The translations under genes and the position numbers were made by a program. Below, in pieces: positions 7,594 through 16,983 of a stretch of 64,000 nucleotides of DNA. Below the pieces are notes generated by a model, which searched no databases, was not told the DNA's origin, and worked only from the letters and a program-made list of their open reading frames with translations. The stretch comes from Brochothrix campestris (lineage in GTDB: Bacteria > Bacillota > Bacilli > Lactobacillales > Listeriaceae), in NCBI RefSeq assembly GCF_046058945.1, contig NZ_CP175511.1, positions 930,001 to 994,000 on the forward strand. The letters run 5' to 3'. Every line of letters starts with the position of its first letter. Within the stretch, counting starts at the first letter, position 1.

Positions 7594-8658
7594 ATGAAAA
7601 AACGCTCGTTAGCAGTTGTATTAATTATGGTTGTCGTTTTATCTTCATTTTTAGCAGCATGTGGTAATAAAGAAACGAAAAAAGCTGAGGACAAAAAAGA
7701 TGACAAATTTACAGTTGCAATGGTAACTGACCAAGGTGGGGTAGATGATCGTTCATTTAACCAATCAGCTTGGGAAGGTATGAAACAGTTTGGGAAAGAT
7801 AATGGCTTAGAAAAAGGTAAGTCAGGCTATGACTACTTCCAATCTGCCAATGAAGCAGATTACAAAACAAACTTAAACAGCGCTGTTCGTAGTAATTTCG
7901 ACCTTGTTTTCGGTGTTGGTTTCCAATTAACAAAAGCCGTAACTGAAACAGCTAAACAACAAAAAGAGGCACATTTCGCATTGATTGATGACGTGGTAGA
8001 AGGCGTTGATAACATTGCAAGTATTCGTTTTGCGGATAACGAAGGTGCATACTTAATGGGCGTAATTGCCGGATTAACAACTAAAACAAACCATGTTGGC
8101 TTTATCGGCGGTATGGAAGGTGAAGTTGTCGGTCGTTTCGAAGCTGGTTTCACTGCTGGTGTTAAGGAATCAAACCCTAAAGCTAAAGTTGATGTGAAAT
8201 ATGTTGGTTCATTTGTCGCAGCTGATAAAGGACAACAAATTGCAGCAACAATGTACAATGACGATGCAGATATTATTCTTTCTGCAGCTGGTGCATCAGG
8301 TAACGGTGCTTTCACTGAAGCGCGTAACTTGAAAAAAGAAGATCCATCACGTGAAATTTGGTTCATGGGTGTTGACCGTGACCAAGCCGATCAAGGTGAA
8401 GTTAAAACAGGTGACAAAACATACAATGTTGCTTTAGCGTCACAAATCAAACGTGTGGATATCGCAGTCCAAGAAACATCTAAATTAGCTAAAGATGGTA
8501 AATTCCCTGGTGGAAAAACAACTGTTTACGGCTTAGAAGATGATGCTGTTGGGATTGCAGATTCAACAGATAACATTGACGCAAAAGTGTTAGACAAAGT
8601 AAAAGAATACAAAGAAAAAATTACAGCTGGCGATATTAAAGTGCCAGAAAAACCATAG
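7594..8658 (+). CDS. nupN: BMP-family substrate-binding lipoprotein of a nucleoside ABC importer
   Basis: A 354-residue lipoprotein with signal peptide and lipobox FLAAC; Cys23 is the lipidated residue. The mature part is a type I periplasmic-binding fold of the Bmp/Med family (VTDQGGVDDRSFNQSAWEG near the N terminus; SAAGASGNGAF in the middle). Family members bind purine nucleosides; the Listeria relative is the T-cell antigen TcsA, and Bacillus NupN is another. The ATG at 7594 follows GGGGAGG. A terminator between this gene and the transporter genes suggests the binding protein is made in excess over the membrane parts. Confidence 0.9.
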   Translation: MKKRSLAVVLIMVVVLSSFLAACGNKETKKAEDKKDDKFTVAMVTDQGGVDDRSFNQSAWEGMKQFGKDNGLEKGKSGYDYFQSANEADYKTNLNSAVRSNFDLVFGVGFQLTKAVTETAKQQKEAHFALIDDVVEGVDNIASIRFADNEGAYLMGVIAGLTTKTNHVGFIGGMEGEVVGRFEAGFTAGVKESNPKAKVDVKYVGSFVAADKGQQIAATMYNDDADIILSAAGASGNGAFTEARNLKKEDPSREIWFMGVDRDQADQGEVKTGDKTYNVALASQIKRVDIAVQETSKLAKDGKFPGGKTTVYGLEDDAVGIADSTDNIDAKVLDKVKEYKEKITAGDIKVPEKP

Positions 8659-8689
8659 GTAAACAAAACAAGTAATGATATGAGTAATG

Positions 8690-8717
8690 GCTGGTCATTT
8701 CGATGTCCAGCTTTTTT
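8690..8717 (+). terminator. Partial terminator between lipoprotein and transporter genes
   Basis: GCTGG-T-CAT-TTCG-ATG-T-CCAGC hairpin (8690-8711) followed by six T. Because no obvious promoter lies between it and the ATPase gene 33 bases on, it probably lets some transcripts through and sets stoichiometry. Confidence 0.75.
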
Positions 8718-8749
8718 AATTAAAAAATTGAATGTAGGAGGACGCCTTT

Positions 8750-10285
8750 TTGGAATATGTGGTTGAGATGTTAAATATTCGCAAACAGTTTGGCGACTTT
8801 GTAGCAAATAACAACATAAATTTACAGGTTAAACCTGGTGAAATTCATGCGTTATTAGGCGAAAATGGCGCAGGTAAATCGACGTTAATGAACGTCTTAT
8901 TTGGTTTGTATGAACTCGATGGCGGTGAAATTAAAGTCAAAGGTAAAACAGAACGGATCTCAAGTCCGAATAAAGCAAATGATCTTGGTATCGGAATGGT
9001 GCATCAACATTTTATGCTCATTGATAAATTTACTGTGGCCGAAAATATCATTTTAGGACATGAACCGTCACGTTTAGGTTTAATTAAGAAAAAAGAAGCA
9101 ATTGCTGAAATTGTTGCTTTATCAGATAAATATGGCTTGCAAATTGATCCGTATAAGCGCATCGATCAAATTGGTGTTGGAATGCAACAACGGGTTGAAA
9201 TTTTAAAAACGTTATACCGTGGCGCCGATATTTTGATTTTTGATGAACCGACCGCCGTCTTAACACCGCAAGAAATCATTGATTTAATGGCGATTATGAA
9301 GCGTCTTGTTAAAGAAGGTAAGTCAATTATTTTAATTACACATAAATTAAAAGAAATTATGACCGTTTGTGATCGCGTGACAGTTATTCGTAAAGGTGAA
9401 GGGATTGGTACCGTTAACGTCTCAGATACGTCACCTCAGAACTTAGCAAATATGATGGTCGGTCGTACGGTGTTGTTCTCAACCGCAAAAAAAGCAGCAA
9501 ATCCGCAGGAAGTCGTATTAGCAATTAATGATTTGGTTGTTACCGAGGAAAAACATAAGATTGAGAAAGTATCACATTTAAGTCTCGAAGTGAAGGCCGG
9601 CGAAGTTTTAGGCATCGCAGGCATCGATGGCAATGGACAAACTGAATTGATTGAAGCGATTACTGGCTTGCGCAAGGTGAAAAAGGGCAGTATTCAATTA
9701 TCGGGGGAAAAGATACACAATTTAAAACCTCGTCAAATTACGGAAAAAGGTCTAGGTCATATTCCAGAAGACCGTCATAAACACGGACTTGTGTTGGAAA
9801 TGTCTCTAGCTAACAATATAGCACTCCAAACGTATTACAAAACACCATTAAGCAAGCATGGATTTCTTAATCAAAAAGAAATTGATCAGTTTGCAAATCG
9901 TCTAATTGCAGAATATGACGTGCGTACAAGCAGTGAACATGTACCAGCTGGTAAATTATCGGGTGGTAATCAACAGAAGGCTATCATTGCCCGTGAAATT
10001 ACACGATCGCCTAAGTTGTTAATTGCAGCGCAACCAACGCGTGGACTCGATGTCGGTGCGATTGAATTTATTCATAAGCGCCTCATTGAGCAACGAGATT
10101 TAGGACGGGCAGTTATGCTAATGTCTTATGAACTCGAAGAAATTTTAAATGTGAGTGACCGAATTGCGGTTATTTATGAAGGAGAAATCGTCGCGGTGCT
10201 GAATGCAAACGAAACGAACGAACAAGAACTCGGCTTATATATGGCGGGACATAAAAAGATGAGCGAGGTGGGAATGCATGACTAA
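8750..10285 (+). CDS. nupO: Nucleoside ABC transporter, ATP-binding protein (two ABC domains)
   Basis: A 511-residue cytoplasmic ATPase with two fused ABC modules, the architecture of sugar and nucleoside importers of the RbsA/NupO type. Module 1 has Walker A GENGAGKST (about residues 42-50) and Walker B ILIFDEPTAVL. Module 2 has a degenerate Walker A (GIDGNGQTE), signature LSGGNQQK and LLIAAQPTRGLD in place of the usual Walker B. The start is TTG at 8750, 7 bases after TAGGAGGA. The last 8 bases overlap the first permease gene. Confidence 0.92.
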   Translation: MEYVVEMLNIRKQFGDFVANNNINLQVKPGEIHALLGENGAGKSTLMNVLFGLYELDGGEIKVKGKTERISSPNKANDLGIGMVHQHFMLIDKFTVAENIILGHEPSRLGLIKKKEAIAEIVALSDKYGLQIDPYKRIDQIGVGMQQRVEILKTLYRGADILIFDEPTAVLTPQEIIDLMAIMKRLVKEGKSIILITHKLKEIMTVCDRVTVIRKGEGIGTVNVSDTSPQNLANMMVGRTVLFSTAKKAANPQEVVLAINDLVVTEEKHKIEKVSHLSLEVKAGEVLGIAGIDGNGQTELIEAITGLRKVKKGSIQLSGEKIHNLKPRQITEKGLGHIPEDRHKHGLVLEMSLANNIALQTYYKTPLSKHGFLNQKEIDQFANRLIAEYDVRTSSEHVPAGKLSGGNQQKAIIAREITRSPKLLIAAQPTRGLDVGAIEFIHKRLIEQRDLGRAVMLMSYELEEILNVSDRIAVIYEGEIVAVLNANETNEQELGLYMAGHKKMSEVGMHD

Positions 10286-11324
10286 TCGGTGGCAAGGCTT
10301 AATTATTTCAGTCTCTTCGATTGTACTTGGCTTACTCATTGGCGCAATCATCATGCTAGCATTTGGCTATGATCCAATTGCGGGGTACAGTGCGTTAGCG
10401 TACGGCGCCTTTGGTAATAGTTATTACTTAGGCGAAACCCTGCGTTTAACGACACCCTATATTTTAGTTGGTCTAGCGATTGCCGTTGCCTACAAAATGA
10501 ACATGTTCAATATTGGGGCACAAGGTCAACTGTTAATGGGTTGGATTGGTGCTGTTTGGGCAGGTACGTTGTTTGATTTACCTAAGTTCATCCACTTGCC
10601 ACTTGCTATTTTAATTGGTGGTCTGTGTGGTGCCTTATGGGCGTTTGTACCCGGTTTACTAAAAGCTTATCTAAAAGTTAATGAAGTTATCATCACGATT
10701 ATGATGAACTACATCGCGCTTTATGTGTTTAACTGGCTGATTCATGGTGTTTTCTCAGATGGTAAAGATCAAACTGACGTGATTAAAGAGACGGCATCAT
10801 TAAAATCGCCGTTTTTAGAAGATATTACCCAGTTTTCAACCTTGCATTGGGGCTTAATTATCTCGCTTGTCCTCGTTGTTATTATCTGGATCTTTATGAA
10901 GAAAACGACAACCGGTTATGAATTTGAAGCGATTGGTTACAACGAAAATGCGGCGCATTACGCTGGTATGAATGTGCGTCGTAATATTATATTAGCAATG
11001 CTTATTTCTGGCTTTTTGGCAGGGATGGCAGGCGCGATGGAAGGTCTCGGTACCTTTGGTTTTGCCTTCACGCAAGGATCAGTATCCGGCATTGGGTTTG
11101 ATGGGATTGCGGTTGCCTTACTAGGAGCATTATCTCCAATTGGGATTCTCTTTTCTTCATTCCTATTTGCGGCCTTAAACATCGGTAAAACAACGATTTC
11201 AGTTGAGGCCGGTATTCCGAATGAATTGGTTAATATTGTGATTGCGCTCATTATTTTCTTTGTAGCTGCAAGCTATATCATCCAATGGGCAATGGAAAAA
11301 CTGTCTAAGAAAGGAGGGCGCTAA
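10278..11324 (+). CDS. nupP: Nucleoside ABC transporter permease
   Basis: A 348-residue hydrophobic protein with about 8-9 membrane segments and the BPD_transp_2 pattern (YKMNMFNIGAQGQLLMGWIGA). It forms the import channel together with the next protein. The ATG at 10278 lies within the end of the ATPase gene, so translation is coupled. The substrate (purine nucleosides) is inferred from the family and the BMP-type binding protein. Confidence 0.9.
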   Translation: MTNRWQGLIISVSSIVLGLLIGAIIMLAFGYDPIAGYSALAYGAFGNSYYLGETLRLTTPYILVGLAIAVAYKMNMFNIGAQGQLLMGWIGAVWAGTLFDLPKFIHLPLAILIGGLCGALWAFVPGLLKAYLKVNEVIITIMMNYIALYVFNWLIHGVFSDGKDQTDVIKETASLKSPFLEDITQFSTLHWGLIISLVLVVIIWIFMKKTTTGYEFEAIGYNENAAHYAGMNVRRNIILAMLISGFLAGMAGAMEGLGTFGFAFTQGSVSGIGFDGIAVALLGALSPIGILFSSFLFAALNIGKTTISVEAGIPNELVNIVIALIIFFVAASYIIQWAMEKLSKKGGR

Positions 11325-11327
11325 ACG

Positions 11328-12275
11328 ATGGATACATTATCATTAATTGTTTCGTCAACTTTATTAATGGCAGCGCCGCTTATTTTTACATCGTTAGGTG
11401 GTTTGTTGTCAGAACGTGCTGGTGTCGTCAACATCGGGCTAGAAGGCTTAATGATTATGGGTGCCTTTTCAGGGATTGTTTTTAACTTAACGTTTGCTGA
11501 TACATTTGGTGTATGGACAACGTTAATTGCGACTTTATTTGCGATGGTTTGTAGTGGTGTATTTGCCCTCTTTCATGCGGTTGCAACGATTACGTTTAGA
11601 GCGGACCATATTATCAGCGGTACGGCGTTGAACTTCTTGGCCCTCGGTTTAACTGTCTTTTTAACTAAAATTATTTATGGCAAAGGCCAAACAGAAACGA
11701 TTTCTCAAAATGTCGATTATAGTAATATCCCATTATTAAAAGATATTCCAATTATCGGTGAAATCTTCTTTCAACGTATCTCATACTATTCATACATCGC
11801 GATTATTGTTGCGATTGTAATCTGGTTTGTTTTGAACAAAACTGTTTTTGGTCTCCGTTTACGCTCAGTTGGTGAAAACCCATTAGCGGCGGATACAATG
11901 GGGATTAAAGTCAATCGTATGCGTTATATGGCAGTCATTATGTCAGGAATGTTAGGTGGGATTGGTGGTGCAATATACGCACAGTCATTTACTAATAACT
12001 TCAATGCGACAACGATTGCTGGTCAAGGTTTTATGGCGTTAGCTGCGTTAATCTTCGGGAAGTGGAACCCACTCGGCGCCTTAGGTGCTGGTTTATTCTT
12101 TGGTTTCGCTCAGTCGCTCGCTGTTATTGGTGGTTCATTGCCATTCTTCAGCCATTGGCCAACGATTATTATGCAAATTTTACCGTATGTCCTAACGATT
12201 TTTGCGCTTGCTGGTTTAATCGGTAAGGCTGAAGGACCGAAGGCAAACGGGGTTAATTACGTCAAGCCGAAGTAA
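11328..12275 (+). CDS. nupQ: Nucleoside ABC transporter permease
   Basis: A 315-residue membrane protein, second half of the heterodimeric channel, with the family segment LSERAGVVNIGLEGLMIMGA near residues 28-47. It starts 3 bases after the previous gene, with AAGGAGGG embedded in that gene's end. A strong terminator follows at 12294-12322, so the operon is nupO-nupP-nupQ with nupN upstream. Confidence 0.9.
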   Translation: MDTLSLIVSSTLLMAAPLIFTSLGGLLSERAGVVNIGLEGLMIMGAFSGIVFNLTFADTFGVWTTLIATLFAMVCSGVFALFHAVATITFRADHIISGTALNFLALGLTVFLTKIIYGKGQTETISQNVDYSNIPLLKDIPIIGEIFFQRISYYSYIAIIVAIVIWFVLNKTVFGLRLRSVGENPLAADTMGIKVNRMRYMAVIMSGMLGGIGGAIYAQSFTNNFNATTIAGQGFMALAALIFGKWNPLGALGAGLFFGFAQSLAVIGGSLPFFSHWPTIIMQILPYVLTIFALAGLIGKAEGPKANGVNYVKPK

Positions 12276-12293
12276 TTAATGGGGTTTAACAAG

Positions 12294-12322
12294 CAGGATG
12301 GCAATTAGCCATCCTGTTTTTT
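12294..12322 (+). terminator. Terminator of the nucleoside transporter operon
   Basis: Perfect 9-base stem CAGGATGGC / GCCATCCTG with an AATTA loop, then six T. Confidence 0.9.
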
Positions 12323-12473
12323 GTCTTAAACGTTTCTGAGGTGAATTATGTTAAAAAAGGTCTTTTTTTAGATAATTAATGGAAAAAAAGGGTGAAAGTG
12401 TTTAAAATAGATAAAGTACAACTGTACGAAATGAAAAGTAACGATTGTTGCTATTTCAAGGAGGATTTTTACG

Positions 12474-13271
12474 TTGAAAACAGAAAAACGTATCATTGTA
12501 GGAACAACACTGCTTTTATTAGCGTTGGGCGGTTGTTCAGCAGCTAAGACAGAGACCGCCAAACCAACAACAAATAATGTCGCAGTATCTGAGGAGAAAA
12601 GCACAACCGATTCAACCGAAAAAAAGAAGGTCGAAGCGACAGTTGTCCTTAATACAGAAGGTGTAGTGACGATAAAAGAGCCAGAGCGTATTAATGCACT
12701 CGTGAATAAGCATAATAAGTTTCCTGATGGTTATACGCCGACCGATTTGGTCCATCCTGATGTACCGTTTGTGTTTGGTGAGCAAGTGGTTGAGCGTAGT
12801 ATGTTACGGCAAGAAGCGGCAACTCATCTAGAAACGATGTTTGCTGCAGCGAAGAAACAAGCTATCCATTTATCAGGCGTTTCAGCCTTCCGTTCGTATG
12901 ATACTCAGGTTAGTATATTTGATGGTTACGTGCAACAAGATGGTAAAGAAAAGGCCTTAACATATAGTGCGTTGCCAGGCACCAGTGAACATCAAAGCGG
13001 CTTGGCGATCGATATTAGCAATGCGGCGGGAGAATTTGCAGCCGAACAAGGGTTTGAAACAACGGCCGAAGGCAAGTGGCTCGCAAAAGAGTCTTATAAA
13101 TATGGCTATATTTTACGTTTTCCCGAAGGCAAAGACGCGATTACCGGTTACGAATATGAATCATGGCATTTTCGCTACATCGGCCAATCGTTGGCCAAAA
13201 AAGTATTTGACAGCGGCTTAACATATGAAGAATACGCGATGAAATACCCAGATGGAATTGTTAAATATTAA
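12474..13271 (+). CDS. VanY-family D-alanyl-D-alanine carboxypeptidase, lipoprotein
   Basis: A 265-residue lipoprotein with signal peptide ending LALGGC (Cys21 lipidated). A Thr/Lys-rich linker (to about residue 60) leads into a VanY peptidase domain. The zinc motifs are visible: SEHQSGLAIDIS (first His and Asp ligands) and ESWHFRYIG (last His). It should trim the terminal D-Ala from peptidoglycan stem peptides at the outer membrane face. The start is TTG at 12474, 7 bases after AAGGAGGA. No vancomycin resistance genes are adjacent, so this is most likely a housekeeping wall enzyme. Confidence 0.88.
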   Translation: MKTEKRIIVGTTLLLLALGGCSAAKTETAKPTTNNVAVSEEKSTTDSTEKKKVEATVVLNTEGVVTIKEPERINALVNKHNKFPDGYTPTDLVHPDVPFVFGEQVVERSMLRQEAATHLETMFAAAKKQAIHLSGVSAFRSYDTQVSIFDGYVQQDGKEKALTYSALPGTSEHQSGLAIDISNAAGEFAAEQGFETTAEGKWLAKESYKYGYILRFPEGKDAITGYEYESWHFRYIGQSLAKKVFDSGLTYEEYAMKYPDGIVKY

Positions 13272-13344
13272 GTACCACTTTGCAAGCGATTAGCGCCGCT
13301 TTATTGTATACTAGTAGTAGATTATAATGAATGGGGCTAAGACG

Positions 13345-14331
13345 ATGGTAACAATTAAAGACGTTGCAGCGTTAGCAGGTGTTTCAACATCAACTGCTTC
13401 GCGAGCGATGCATCATAACAAAGTCATTAGTGATGAAACAAAACAGCTCGTTTTTAACGCAATGAAAGAACTCGGTTATGAACCCAACTATGCGGCCCGC
13501 AATTTAGCGAACAAAACGAGTAATACAATTGGCGTGATTTTACCGGTGGCCGGGCCGGCAATTTTTCAAAATCCTTTTTTTATGGAAATCTTACGTGGTA
13601 TTAATCAAGAATGCAATGAACGCCAGTATATGGTGACGATTGCGACTGGTGATACAAATGAGGAATTGGTTGAAAATGTCGCGACGATGGTCAAACGCGG
13701 TCGGATTCAAAATTTCATCTTGCTTTATTCAAAGATGAATGATCCTGTCGTTGATTATTTACATGAGCAAAAAATCGGCTATACCGTAGTCGGGAAACCA
13801 GTTGTGTATGAAAATGAAACGCCTTATGTTGATAATGATAATATTTTAGCAGCGAAAGATGCGACGGAACATTTAATTGCGGCTGGACATGACCAAATCG
13901 CCTTTGTGTATAACAATGAAGAACAGTTATTCAATCTCGATCGTTTTACAGGCTTTCGCCGAGCATTGCGTCTGGCTGGACTTACAAATGAATATACGTT
14001 TAACGTCGCTGAGGGCTTGTTAGCCGATGGGCGAGCAAGTTTTGATGCCTGGCTAAAAGAACATCCGCAAGTGAGCGCCTTCGTCACCTCAGATGACATC
14101 ATTGGTTTGATGGTTCAACAAGCGATTAACGGCAGTACGCACACGACACGACAAATCGTCAGCTTTAATAACTCGCTCTTTTCACAGATGAGTAGCCCGG
14201 CCTTTAGTTCGATTGATATTCATGCGAAACAACTGGGGATTGAGGCCGTTGTGTTAATGATGAAATACATTGAGTCAAAGGATGCGCTCGTATCGAAAAT
14301 CATTGTGCCACATAAGTTAGTTGTGCGCTGA
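13345..14331 (+). CDS. malR: LacI-family maltose regulator
   Basis: A 328-residue repressor with an N-terminal helix-turn-helix (TIKDVAALAGVSTSTASRAM) followed by a periplasmic-binding-like effector domain. I prefer ATG 13345 over the in-frame ATG 13327 because GGGG at 13332-13335 precedes the former and the homeodomain-like start MVTIKDVA is typical of the family. It faces the maltose genes. Two perfect palindromes GCAAACGTTTGC at the malT-malP divergent promoters are its probable operators. A related half-matching sequence, GCAAGCGATTAG at 13282-13293, lies upstream of malR itself and suggests autoregulation. The inducer is not determinable from sequence. Confidence 0.88.
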   Translation: MVTIKDVAALAGVSTSTASRAMHHNKVISDETKQLVFNAMKELGYEPNYAARNLANKTSNTIGVILPVAGPAIFQNPFFMEILRGINQECNERQYMVTIATGDTNEELVENVATMVKRGRIQNFILLYSKMNDPVVDYLHEQKIGYTVVGKPVVYENETPYVDNDNILAAKDATEHLIAAGHDQIAFVYNNEEQLFNLDRFTGFRRALRLAGLTNEYTFNVAEGLLADGRASFDAWLKEHPQVSAFVTSDDIIGLMVQQAINGSTHTTRQIVSFNNSLFSQMSSPAFSSIDIHAKQLGIEAVVLMMKYIESKDALVSKIIVPHKLVVR

Positions 14332-14351
14332 ATATGCGATTTGCAAGCAAT

Positions 14352-14399
14352 AAAAAAACCAGTTACAGCGATTGTGTTAATCGTTGTAACTGGTTTTTT
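14352..14399. terminator. Bidirectional terminator between malR and mapP
   Basis: 17-base stem AACCAGTTACAGCGATT / AATCGTTGTAACTGGTT with a GTGTT loop, flanked by A and T runs, between convergent genes. Confidence 0.9.
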
Positions 14400-14400
14400 A

Positions 14401-15216
14401 TTAGTTTTTTATGCGAACATAGACCCCATAATGATCAGAGATAACAGGTTCGTTGCGTCCGTTAAAGACGCTACGCGCTTCGTAGACGTCAACTTTTTGA
14501 TTGCAAAAGATAAAGTCAATCCGCTTGTCGTTAGCCTGGTTCTCACGCCAACCATCAATTGCGCCACTAACTGTCACACCGTCATCTTTATGAGTCGCGA
14601 GGTTGTACGTATCATACCAGCCGTCAGCTAAAATACGCGCATAGCCTTGCTTTGGAAGGTGGGCTGGATTATTAAAGTCGCCGAGTAAAAACTGCCGACC
14701 AGCCAGCGTAGCCAATGCGGATGTCAGTTTCTGCCATTGATAGCTGAATTCGGAACCGTCACTTTGCCACCAACCACTATGAATGCTGAAGAACCAATCG
14801 TTGTTGGCAAGCTGGACACCAACCGCCTGGCGTGTATGGTAATCATCATAAGCGCTCGTTTCTGAGAAGTGTATCGTTTTGGTAGCAATCGGTGCTGTTT
14901 TGGTTAGCATTGCAACACCTTCGTCGTAACGATCGTAACCGATATGGCAAGGGAGCCAGCTGAAATAATAATTGAGTTCGCGTTCTGCCAAGGCAGCAAT
15001 AAGCTCGACCGCGAAGTTATCAGCCCGTAGTTGCGTTCTTGTCACAGCTAGGTAACGGTCGTTAGATTTTAATGGTGCGGCGGTCATCGTTTGGTTAACC
15101 TCTTGTAAGGCAATCACATCAATTGCTTCGGCTGCAATGAAGTCTGCTAAGGTAGCAACTTGAATCGAGGCGTACTCGCCCATTAAACTATGACTATTTA
15201 AGGTTAAACAGTTCAT
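14401..15216 (-). CDS. mapP: Endonuclease/exonuclease/phosphatase-fold protein, probable maltose-6'-phosphate phosphatase MapP
   Basis: A 271-residue cytoplasmic protein of the EEP superfamily. Visible motifs are IALQEVNQ (metal-binding Glu), LGDFNNP (Asp and Asn) and SDHYGVYV (Asp-His pair at the C terminus). It starts one base after the malT stop, so it shares that transcript. In Enterococcus faecalis a gene of this superfamily in the same position encodes MapP, which dephosphorylates the maltose-6'-phosphate delivered by the PTS so that maltose phosphorylase can use it. The present gene set (EIICB, maltose phosphorylase, pgmB, mutarotase, MalR) is the same, so the assignment follows from fold plus context. 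A nuclease or sphingomyelinase function is less likely. Confidence 0.8.
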   Translation of the reverse strand: MNCLTLNSHSLMGEYASIQVATLADFIAAEAIDVIALQEVNQTMTAAPLKSNDRYLAVTRTQLRADNFAVELIAALAERELNYYFSWLPCHIGYDRYDEGVAMLTKTAPIATKTIHFSETSAYDDYHTRQAVGVQLANNDWFFSIHSGWWQSDGSEFSYQWQKLTSALATLAGRQFLLGDFNNPAHLPKQGYARILADGWYDTYNLATHKDDGVTVSGAIDGWRENQANDKRIDFIFCNQKVDVYEARSVFNGRNEPVISDHYGVYVRIKN

Positions 15217-15217
15217 C

Positions 15218-16864
15218 TTATAAACCTAACGTATCGTTAATATCGGATTTTAAAACATCTGCTTTTGGTCCGTATATCGCTTGGATACCAGTGTCTTTTT
15301 TCACTAAACCTAAGGCGCCAAGCATTTTCCATTCAGCTTCATCACCGACAATGTTGGCGTCTTTTACACTGACGCGCAGACGAGTCATACAGGCATCGAC
15401 GTCAATAATGTTATCGGCGCCACCGAGACAAGCGATGATGCCTTGCACTTGCTTATCAGCTGTTGCAATTTTACTAGCTGATGTCTCAGCTGAATCATCA
15501 CTAGGAATATCATCGATGTAGTTGCCTAAACGACCTGGTGTCGCAAATTTAAAACGGCCGATTAAGAAGTAGGCCACGAAGTAAGCGATGGCGAAGAAGA
15601 CAATACATGAGATGATGTAATTAATAATATCAAGTCCTAAGCCGGCTTTGAGTGAAAGTGGTAAACGTGTTAATAACTCAAGGTTACCAAAGGAATGTAA
15701 CCGCAGTGAAATGATATCTGCTAAACCGAAGCTTAAGCCTTGGATGAAGGCATACACTACATACAGTAATGGTGCGCAGAACATGAACATAAATTCAAGT
15801 GGCTCCGTAACCCCAGTTAAAAAGACAGCAATTGCAGCAGAGAAGAACACTGATTTGTATTTCTTGCGTTTGTCGCTATCAACACGACGATACATTGCTA
15901 ATGCAATCCCCATTAATGTTCCTGTCGCACCAATCATTTGTCCGACTTTAAAACGGGCGGGAGTGATAGTATCAACTAAATTGTTATATGACGCCATATC
16001 ACCAATGCTTTTGAACTGAGATAAATCACTTGCCCAAGCGAGCCATAAAGGATCTTGCCCGAATACTTGTTGCCCGGCATTGGCGCCTGACATAATGGTA
16101 TAGGTACCGCCCAATGACGTGTAGTTAATCGGAATCGTTAACATGTGGTGTAAACCAAAGGGTAGCAACAGACGTTCGAGTGTTCCGTAAATAAATGGTG
16201 CGATAAAGGGTGCCGAGGCAGATGACATCGCAATCCAAATCCCAAACTTGTTAATGCCTGTTTGGATGAATGGCCAAACAATTGCCATAATTAAGGCAAT
16301 AATAATTGACCAGAAGATAACCATGAACGGTACGAAGCGTTTGCCGTTGAAAAAAGCAAGGGCATCTGGCAGTTTGCGGTAGTTGTAATACTTATTGTAT
16401 AAGTTACCACCGAGGAAGCCGGCAATGATACCGACGAATACACCCATGTTTAAGGCGGGTGCACCTAGAATAGAAGTAAAGTAACCGTTCACTAAAATCT
16501 TAGTGCCGAATAAGGTCGTCGTTGTTGCTCCGTCCGTTGTTAACATGTCGGAAGAAACACCGAAGATTGCGCCTGTGATCGTATTAATAAGAATAAAGGC
16601 GATTAGCGCGGCAAAGGCACCGCCGGCTTTTTCTTTGGCCCAAGAGCCACCAATCGCAATTGCGAATAAAATGGCTAAGTTGGTAATGATGCCCCAACCG
16701 ATTTGTTCGGTGACAGCGCCAACACGAGTGAAAAAGGTAATGTCGAACATGGCGAAGATTTTACCGAGGCTGATCATTAAACCAGCTGCTGGCATAACGG
16801 CGACAACAACCAGTAAGGTTTTGCCGAACTTTTGCCAAAACTCAAAAGATAGTAATTGTTTCAT
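15218..16864 (-). CDS. malT: PTS EIICB transporter for maltose/alpha-glucosides
   Basis: A 548-residue membrane protein. The N-terminal EIIC domain (residues 1 to about 430, roughly ten membrane segments, starting SFEFWQKFGKTLLVVVAVMPAAG) belongs to the glucose/maltose subfamily. A hydrophilic linker leads to EIIB with phospho-Cys492 in DACMTRLRV. There is no EIIA domain, so a glucose-type EIIA made elsewhere must supply phosphate. The ATG at 16864 follows GGAGGA. The promoter at 16936-16907 has a MalR-type palindrome at 16891-16902 just downstream of the -10 box. It should deliver maltose as maltose-6'-phosphate. Confidence 0.9.
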   Translation of the reverse strand: MKQLLSFEFWQKFGKTLLVVVAVMPAAGLMISLGKIFAMFDITFFTRVGAVTEQIGWGIITNLAILFAIAIGGSWAKEKAGGAFAALIAFILINTITGAIFGVSSDMLTTDGATTTTLFGTKILVNGYFTSILGAPALNMGVFVGIIAGFLGGNLYNKYYNYRKLPDALAFFNGKRFVPFMVIFWSIIIALIMAIVWPFIQTGINKFGIWIAMSSASAPFIAPFIYGTLERLLLPFGLHHMLTIPINYTSLGGTYTIMSGANAGQQVFGQDPLWLAWASDLSQFKSIGDMASYNNLVDTITPARFKVGQMIGATGTLMGIALAMYRRVDSDKRKKYKSVFFSAAIAVFLTGVTEPLEFMFMFCAPLLYVVYAFIQGLSFGLADIISLRLHSFGNLELLTRLPLSLKAGLGLDIINYIISCIVFFAIAYFVAYFLIGRFKFATPGRLGNYIDDIPSDDSAETSASKIATADKQVQGIIACLGGADNIIDVDACMTRLRVSVKDANIVGDEAEWKMLGALGLVKKDTGIQAIYGPKADVLKSDINDTLGL

Positions 16865-16890
16865 TGAAATTCCTCCTTAGTAACGCTTAT

Positions 16891-16902
16891 GCAAACGTTT
16901 GC
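16891..16902. promoter_or_regulatory. MalR operator near the malT transcription start
   Basis: Perfect 12-base palindrome GCAAACGTTTGC, about 5 bases downstream of the malT -10 box (on the minus strand). Identical to the element in the malP promoter and typical of LacI-family operators. Confidence 0.75.
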
Positions 16903-16906
16903 TTAA

Positions 16907-16936
16907 AGTATAATTGTTATCGCTTACAAATGTCAA
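16907..16936 (-). promoter_or_regulatory. Promoter of malT-mapP
   Basis: On the minus strand, a perfect TTGACA (16936-16931), an 18-base spacer and TATACT (16912-16907). Confidence 0.7.
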
Positions 16937-16983
16937 GCGGATTTTAAAAGATGTTTTTAGATTAAAGGAGGGTAAGTAAACAA

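Noticed and set aside
12474..13271. Vancomycin resistance determinant because of the VanY domain
   Set aside because: No vanH, vanA/B, vanX or cognate two-component genes are present; VanY-family lipoproteins are common housekeeping enzymes.
14401..15216. DNA endonuclease or sphingomyelinase
   Set aside because: It has the shared EEP fold but no signal peptide, and it is cotranscribed with the maltose PTS; MapP explains fold and context.
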